From positions 1,612,001 through 1,676,000 of the forward strand of contig NW_019028979.1 of NCBI RefSeq assembly GCF_002105155.1: 64,000 nucleotides of DNA, written 5' to 3'. The stretch's first letter is position 1. The number at the start of each line of letters is the position of its first letter. The position numbers were made by a program, and so were the translations under genes. The DNA is from Lobosporangium transversale (lineage: Eukaryota; Mortierellomycota; Mortierellomycetes; Mortierellales; Mortierellaceae). The notes beneath the pieces were generated by a model that was not told where the DNA came from, searched no databases, and worked only from the letters and a program-made list of their open reading frames with translations. Shown piece after piece: positions 57,356 through 64,000 of this stretch.

Positions 57356-60300
57356 TCATCTCAAACGATGTCGGACCCTTCGCCGTTCTGCTCGAACGCA
57401 TCGTTCAATCTCTGTATTGATCGCATAGACCCACTCCTCCAAATCCGGACGTGATCTCGCTCGGAAGACACTACAGCTCTGTGGATTACTTCCATAAACA
57501 ACTCCATCTTTTACCAGATTGGATAACCATCCAATTTTGCTAAAAACCTTAGACGATGATCCATTGACTGATTTCGGAGACATCATTGTCGTTTTGCTTG
57601 CTGCTACTGCACCTCGTCTAGAAAACATCTTTTTCCTCTTGCCTCTCCAAATCGAAAAAGTGCAATCTTCGTCCGGATCGTCTGCAATCAATCCATCAGG
57701 GAAGAATCTTGGTAATCGCTCAGATTCATCGTTGGTTCCATGAGCTGTGTCTCCATCTGAAAAGTGTCCCGAATAGACATAGATATCTGTCAATGAATGT
57801 ATCGCATATAACTTGTTCGCTGTTGTCGGGATCAGACGACCAGAGGTCGTGGATCGTCGATGAGGATGAAATAGCATAAGAAATCCCTCTGTCAAGACCA
57901 AGAACATTTTGCGGAACGTTCTATGCAGTTTTGGCTTGAAGTACACCATCCCGGACTTTGTCACTGATCGACATCCATTCACGACGCACCAATTCCAAAT
58001 ATGGGGTGATGCCATTGCCCGATCATTATCCCAGTCCTTGATCATATCCCCTCCTGCTTCGACTACACTGGCTCCTCCTAACTGCTTCTCATCATCATCC
58101 ATACTGGATGCTAGTTGGCAGTTGGCTTGGGCCACATGCATATGATCCTTGATATCTAAATGGCGTCGTAACCTCCAATATTCTGCAAGCTTCTGAACTT
58201 GTTGGCACCATAGATGTGCTGCCTCCGCATTGAACGCCCGGAAGCGAACACAGGGTCCGTTTTGCATCTCAATCTCAAACACATTGCTGTCTTCATCCAA
58301 ATATAAATCATCGCTATCGCCACCATGATTAAGAAGGAGCTTGTCTGCTACGAAAGTAGCTGATTTGTGCAAGTTTTCTTTAAATGATTGGGAAGATGCT
58401 TTACTCTTGGCTGCAATTGATGATGCAGCAGTGCTCGTTTTCTGATCCAGAGAATTAGACATAGGTTCAGATGAGTCTAGGTGCTTGCCATTGGTAACAT
58501 TATCCCCCTCATTTTTTTGTTGTGATTGCCGTGATGATGACGGTCCAGGCTCCGAATTATCGACAGGTTCAGTCACAGTCGTTGGGAAAAAATAATTATC
58601 GGGTTCTCTCAAAATCACTTGCGGTTGCTGCTGATCCCGCTGTTGCTGATCTTGTGATGATCGTGCTTCTAGAGTTCTGTCCCTGGCCTCCTTAACTTCC
58701 TCCACTGCATGCTTAACAGCTTTACCTAATCTTTCGATCTTCCCTTGCTTCTCTTTCTCCATTTGCTTGTTTTCTTTGTCTTTTTGATAAGGCAAATGCC
58801 GTACTGCTTCCCACTCTCGAATTGTCAGGACTCTGACGTTGTCGACTTTTGTTAGATCAATAAACCCTTTTGCTGCACGCACTTGAGCTTTCAACCGTCG
58901 TACGGATCGACTCTGCGCCATATCCTTATGATCCGGGTTGACAGATCGATGAGGTGTAATACAGAACAGAAGGGCTGCTGGATCGATGGCTGCCTCTCCT
59001 GCTCCTCCTGCTAAAGCGTGAGACATGGTCGGGCTGTGGGATTCAGATGGGATCGTATAGAACAGCATATGGTCATGAGAGGTCAAATACAATCGGCGGA
59101 AGCGTCGAAGAGGATTCCCTGAAAATGCACTGACGCGGACCAAATAACCTTCGATCGGATCAGGTTCATGCAATTCTCCACCAAATGTTCCTCCTTCACA
59201 TGCTGGAATACGAGCCCTGCTGGGATAATGTGTAATCGGCCTCAGTTCCAGCACATGAGTCTATTCCATAGTTGTAAAAATCATTAAAAAGAAGAAACAC
59301 AACAAGGAGAGAAAGGAAAAAAAAAAAAAAAAAAGGTTAATAAAGGAAATGTTACGATAAACTGACATTGAGTTGACAAGGATTTTTTTTATAATACCTT
59401 GTCCAGGATTTGAGGCCCTACAACGGTTTCATCCATCCCTCCGGACCAATCAGACCCATCTGCAAATCCAATATGATCTTTTCTAAGATGAAGATCATCC
59501 GTCTCTGGTAAGACTCGATGTTCGTTTTGCCCTCCCCAATAGATCCATTCAATCCGATCATATCGTTTCCAGCAGAGAGCCACGTCTCCATGTTGTGTAG
59601 GATCTTGCCACATCCTGACAACTTCAGCCCAATCAGGAACATCCTTCAAAAGTGACAGAGCATGAGATCTCAATAATTTCGGCGTCACTTGATTTGGTGC
59701 TACCAACTGTGGTTTAGCTCTATCGTTGGTTAAATAAAATGTCCTCGTCGCCATCCTGGGATTAATGTCATTAATGTTATTGTTGCTGTTGGTATTCCGA
59801 TCCGGGAAACTGGACATCACAGTCTTGAAGCTGTTTAAAGGCGCCTCTCCTGTTTCATCATCAGCATTTCTATCAGCAGTATTAGGACCTTCTGTGATTC
59901 CAGGTCGTGAGGAAATAGAAGAAGGCAATGGTAGAGGTTCTCTTCTTGGGCCTTGTATTGGTAATGTATAACTTAAAGAAGTTTCGCTTTCTTCATTATC
60001 TGTGCCTTCATCATCATTATCGTCGTCGTCTGTCTCTGTTTCAGAATCTTCAGGGATAGGGACTCTGATCTTGACATCAAAATCCGGGACTGCAAGCTCG
60101 ATAAATTTGGGAATCGGTGCTGTACCATTGAGTAATGTGTAGATTTCCATATACCATGCACAGGCCAATGAAATGGTCCGGGGACGAAGGATATAGACCG
60201 TTAACCCAATAGCTTCTGGATAGTTTTGTGTTACTGCAATCGAGTAATCCAGAGATGAGTACACAGAAACGGCTGTACAAGAAGATAGAATGACGGTGTC

Positions 60301-60368
60301 CTTGATTTTTTTCTAGCAACCAACCAACCAACAAACAAACAAAAATCAATCATCAGACATTGAACAAT

Positions 60369-60400
<32 letters not shown>

Positions 60401-63378
60401 GAGCATAAGCATAACTTACATGGTTATAGTAAAACTCCAGTCGACCCTTTTCTACTCGCTCCATCCTTTTCTTGGACCGTTTTCTCTTAATTTTTGAAAC
60501 CTTTTCCCTCTTATTATCAGCTATTACAACGGAACTCAAAGAGGGCCCTTTCATTACGCACCACCATTCTTTCCATCCTTGGCTCTGTCGTTCCAGACGG
60601 CGAGCTGTGTCTGAATTGAACACATGAGGTCCTGGTCGTTGCGTCACTTCCCTACGAGCCAACATCCGGTCCTGTTTTACAATTGCATCCGTCCATAGCC
60701 GAGTTGATTGACGGGTCGAACCCCCTGCAATATGATACTGGACCTTGGTCAAAAATCGAACATGTTTCCCAACCTTGGGAGGCCCTTGGTGAATACCTAT
60801 TTCAGCGTCGCTTGAACGATGTCGAAGCGATCCCTGACAATCTTTGTCAATCGAACAAATCGATCCAATAGGTTGTAGAGGCATGTCACCATGTCTCTTG
60901 AGTCCAGTAAGGTTTCTATTTAAGAGCGCTCGACCGAATCGTGTGCTAGCTTTGTCGAGGGTCGTTGAAAATGGTTCCTTTTCTGTTGTCGCTGCTGTTG
61001 GGGTCGAAGAGGATGATGCCTGCTGCGGCAGCGATACAGAGACATTTAGACATTTAGCTGCTTTCTCTGATGAGGGGTCAGAAGTTTCATTCACCTCTGA
61101 ACTCTTCCGACCAGCTGCTGATGTTGATGTTGTTATTGTCGTAATTGCTTGGTCTTGTTGCATCAAGCTCGGCGCATCAACATAGTTGCTTTCGTGGCTG
61201 ATCATCCTTGCCAGCTCGAAATGATCTCCATCTGTATCCGCCCCAACACCGTGCTCTGTCTCGTCTTCTTCATCTTCTTCCTCATCTTCTTCCTTAATCA
61301 CATTCTTCTGGTCTAATAGCAACCCATCATCCCGTCCACCTAAACTTGACGGCGATTCTCGAGCTGTCATCCAAGTAGCGCCTCGCTTCGGTTGGCAGTT
61401 AGAGGGCGAAGACGGTGAGGAGGCTGCGGATGAAAAAGAATGGATAGAAGATGGTCTCCATTGAGGGCTCAGGTGCCCTGACATAGCGTCGTTTGTTGAA
61501 GTAGCATTAGGTAGTTTCTGGATAGGGGATGGATCGGGTCTGTCAGAACTTTCCATGGTCATGCTATGGTTGTTGCCTTCTTTGCCATCCAATATTGAGG
61601 AGACTGGTGAGCTGACAAAGACAGCACCACCACCACTACCTGGTAAGTCAATCTCGGATGACATGGGCGAGCCAACAAGGACAGGATGGTGGCTTACATG
61701 TCCGTGTCCATGATAATGTCCAAGTGTCAATGCCCCTGACGTTGCTTGTCTAGGAAGATGTGGTCGTGATACTCTATATGTTTTTTATTTTTTTATTTTT
61801 TATTTTTTAAAAAATAGTCAGCTGGTGCACGAGATAACAGACAATAGGGGCACTCAAACCTAGAGAGCAAGCGCCTTGTTGAGGCACGTTGTTTGTGATT
61901 GTGTCAAATGTGGAGAATGCGCAAACTCAAAACATTCAAGTGAGGAGTCAAGGGGGAGTGAACACGATATTTGTGCACAAGCCAGGAAAAGGAAAACAAA
62001 CAAATTGACGATGTGGTTGGATTGATGATGCAATCAAATGGATTAAATGAATTCAAGTGTGTACCATGTGTTGTGGTGGCATGGATTTGTCATGTAAACT
62101 TCCTTACCTCGATCCGTCACTCTCGTATCCAAGGTCTGGATCGTCTATCCTGCCCTGGTGATGTTGTTTCTCTTTGGGCCCTATACCAAAGAGTTTTTTC
62201 AGTCGATTGGGTTCGCCTTCATCCCGCATACTTTTTGTTCGTTTTCTTCTTTTACTGGAGCCCCATCGTGTTGCTGTTGATGTTTCTGAAAGAGCAGCAG
62301 CTCGATCTGTTGCGATATCATGGTAACCATCATCATCACCATGTTGATCACCATTATCATGGTCATTATCAGTTGCATATGGTTGTTGCTGCTTCTTGTT
62401 TTTGCCTTTACTTCTTGTTTTAATATCGTCCTGGTTGATCCCAGGGAGAAGCACTGTGGCTGCAGCTGCTGCAGTTGTATTTGCAATCGATATCGCATCA
62501 CCAAGGGCTCCATTCTGTTTCGTAGACGTCTGTTCCTTGGTTATTGAGGGTCCCTGACTAGGCCCAACGCGTGCAGAGACTGATTCTGCAGAAGACCAAG
62601 AGTTTGCTTTCTTGAATGTTTGACCTTCGTTCTTAGCAAATGTTGGTGATCTGTTGTCATTGTCCTTGTGTTGAATGTCTCGCGGGTCTTTAATATCCAT
62701 AACATCCTCATGAGGATCATCATACTCATGATCGTGAATATTATCGTGGTCATCTTCTCCATCTCCTTCTGATGATGATGTTAAACGGTCGTTTTCATAA
62801 TCCTTCCGTTCATCCTCACTGTCATACATTCCATCTTGTTCATCCTCTGTTCCATCCTCATTGTCACTGCTACTACAGCTATCAGTGTCATCACTAAAGG
62901 TGTATGAGGCCTGATGTTGAGCTGGATTTGGACGACGGGCAGCTTTATCATAAATATGTTTACTCCCAACTGAGGCAGCTTTCACACCTACTTTTGCGGC
63001 TGCAGAAGTTGTTGTTGTCGGATGATTGTTATTATTACGTTGCTGCTGTTGATCAAGCTGATGATGTAAAGAAAGATGTGATTTTAAAAACGAAGAACCT
63101 TGATCCCACCAAGGCTTAGGTGCTTGTGAACTGGACTTTGATTCATGATAATGATGGTTGCTGCTTTTTTGATTACTATGGCTATTACTACTATTAATGT
63201 TGCCTCTTTTTGAATTCTTTGCGTTGTTATTATGTCGAGTAAAAGAAGATGAAGAGATATTGGAGGTCAAACCATTGGTGGCGTTCTGAGGATTGGTTTG
63301 TTGAATAACAGGACCAATGAAGATACGATGATGACCAGAATGAGTTGAGAGTATGGAGGGCACATGCACTGGAGCCAT
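57356..63378 (-). CDS. Spo71/Mug56-like PH-domain protein, 4 exons
   Basis: Exons: 63378-62108, 61773-60420, 60312-59398 and 59260-57356; GT-AG introns of 334, 107 and 137 bp; 1814 residues. The first 700 residues are Ser/Asp/Glu/His-rich and disordered. A Spo7_2_N-like segment follows (KVGKHVRFLTKVQYHIAGG, then WTDAIVKQDRMLARREV). The first, intron-split PH-like domain runs from WKEWWCVMKGPSL to CAWYMEIYTLLNG and PKFIELAVPDFDVKIRVPIP. The last exon carries a second lipid-binding-type PH domain (SGMVYFKPKLHRTFRKMFLV to DLEEWVYAINTEIERC) and a basic tail. In yeasts, Spo71 acts at the prospore membrane in spore formation (established for Saccharomyces and for fission-yeast Mug56). A membrane-linked role in sporulation or cell-wall growth is inferred here. 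A coiled, charged KDKENKQMEKEKQ stretch sits between the domains. Confidence 0.8.
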
Positions 63379-64000
63379 TCCTTGTTGTTATCACTAATTA
63401 AAGTGGAATCCCTCTGTTCTGTTTGTCAATAAGGGGGGGAAGAAAAAAGAGAAGGAGTGTGATAAATAGGTAGAAGAGATAGAGTTATAAGAGGGGGATG
63501 TGTTCAGTCCAATTGATAGCGGAAAATGGAGTGGAGTGACTGGAGAGAGAGAGAGAGAGAGAGAGAGGGTTAATGTGAAAGGAGAAAGGGAAAGAAATAT
63601 AAAAAGAAAACTAATAAAAAAGAAAAGTAGAAATGAAATGCAATGCAATGGTCATTTGGCAATGAGAAAGAAAAGAGGAAGAAGGAGCTTAATGACCTCA
63701 TGTGTAACTTTGGTGGGGGTCAACGAGCAAACAAGGGACAACTTTACTTTATTCCGGTGTTAAAATTTCATTCCCCCCCCCCATCTCTCTTCATCCCTTC
63801 ATTCTTCCCTTTTCCAGTGTTACTAAAAGACTCGGTCTGTCTTTCTATCCTTGTCTTAATCTTTGGTCCCCTCTCGAGGAAATCGAGCTGCGTTCGTGCC
63901 TGATTACCATTATCATGGCCATGGGACAATGGCACCATTGTACATTAGTGCAAACAACTTTTTTTTTTTTTTTTTTTCATTCCAACGAAGGCTCATCCTC
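63379..64000. promoter_or_regulatory. 5' region of the Spo71-like gene
   Basis: Strongly purine-rich on the plus strand (CT-rich on the coding strand), including a GA microsatellite at 63543-63567, as in other promoters of this window. A T tract lies at about 63959-63977. No gene recognised up to the window end. Confidence 0.5.
63543..63567. repeat. GA dinucleotide microsatellite
   Basis: A run of GAGAGA units in the 5' flank of the Spo71-like gene, about 165 bases from its start codon. It is possibly a promoter polypurine tract. Confidence 0.85.

Overview
The window reads as nuclear DNA of a filamentous fungus, most likely an early-diverging one of the Mortierella type. This is inferred from gene content and style, not from a database match. 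The genes have few, mostly short GT-AG introns (about 77-150 bp, with two longer ones). Proteins carry long Gln/Asn/Ser/His-rich runs, several F-box/leucine-rich genes are present, and there is a Crypton with an Ndc10-like recombinase. Intergenic DNA is AT-rich and full of homopolymer tracts of 20-32 bases. No bacterial signals, CRISPR arrays or tRNA genes were seen.

Left part (1-18 kb). A decayed F-box/LRR gene opens the window and carries a truncated copy of a hAT-like miniature element. A four-exon MFS drug:H+ antiporter follows on the minus strand. After a gene-poor stretch come a truncated second copy of an F-box gene's promoter and start, then the intact F-box gene itself (12230-14053). 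That gene converges on a three-exon mitochondrial PPR-type gene (14385-17933).

Middle part (18-41 kb). A complete-looking four-exon Crypton tyrosine-recombinase element (20991-24454) is followed by a three-finger C2H2 factor. Next is a dead leucine-rich gene on the minus strand containing two different hAT-like MITEs, each with a perfect 8-bp target duplication. A single-pass membrane protein with a beta-rich repeat-like ectodomain lies at 29814-31471. A local family follows: two full-length LRR proteins (32346-35682 and 38989-41061) share an uncharacterised N-terminal module, and a truncated third member sits between them. The same interval holds a degenerate 3' fragment of the 28S rRNA gene (36434-36975, minus strand).

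Right part (41-64 kb). Two tandem Kelch-repeat surface proteins (the first with a broken frame) precede a minus-strand F-box/LRR gene that is the intact relative of the relic at the window start. A very large fungal-specific transcription-factor-domain protein without a visible zinc cluster follows (48186-54692, minus). Last is a Spo71/Mug56-like PH-domain gene (57356-63378, minus) with its GA-rich upstream region.

The genes do not form an obvious pathway. The strongest theme is birth and death of leucine-rich families: intact genes, tandem copies, truncated copies and MITE-riddled corpses lie within 50 kb. Splice sites were chosen by GT-AG consensus, reading-frame continuity and paralogue comparison, with no transcript evidence.
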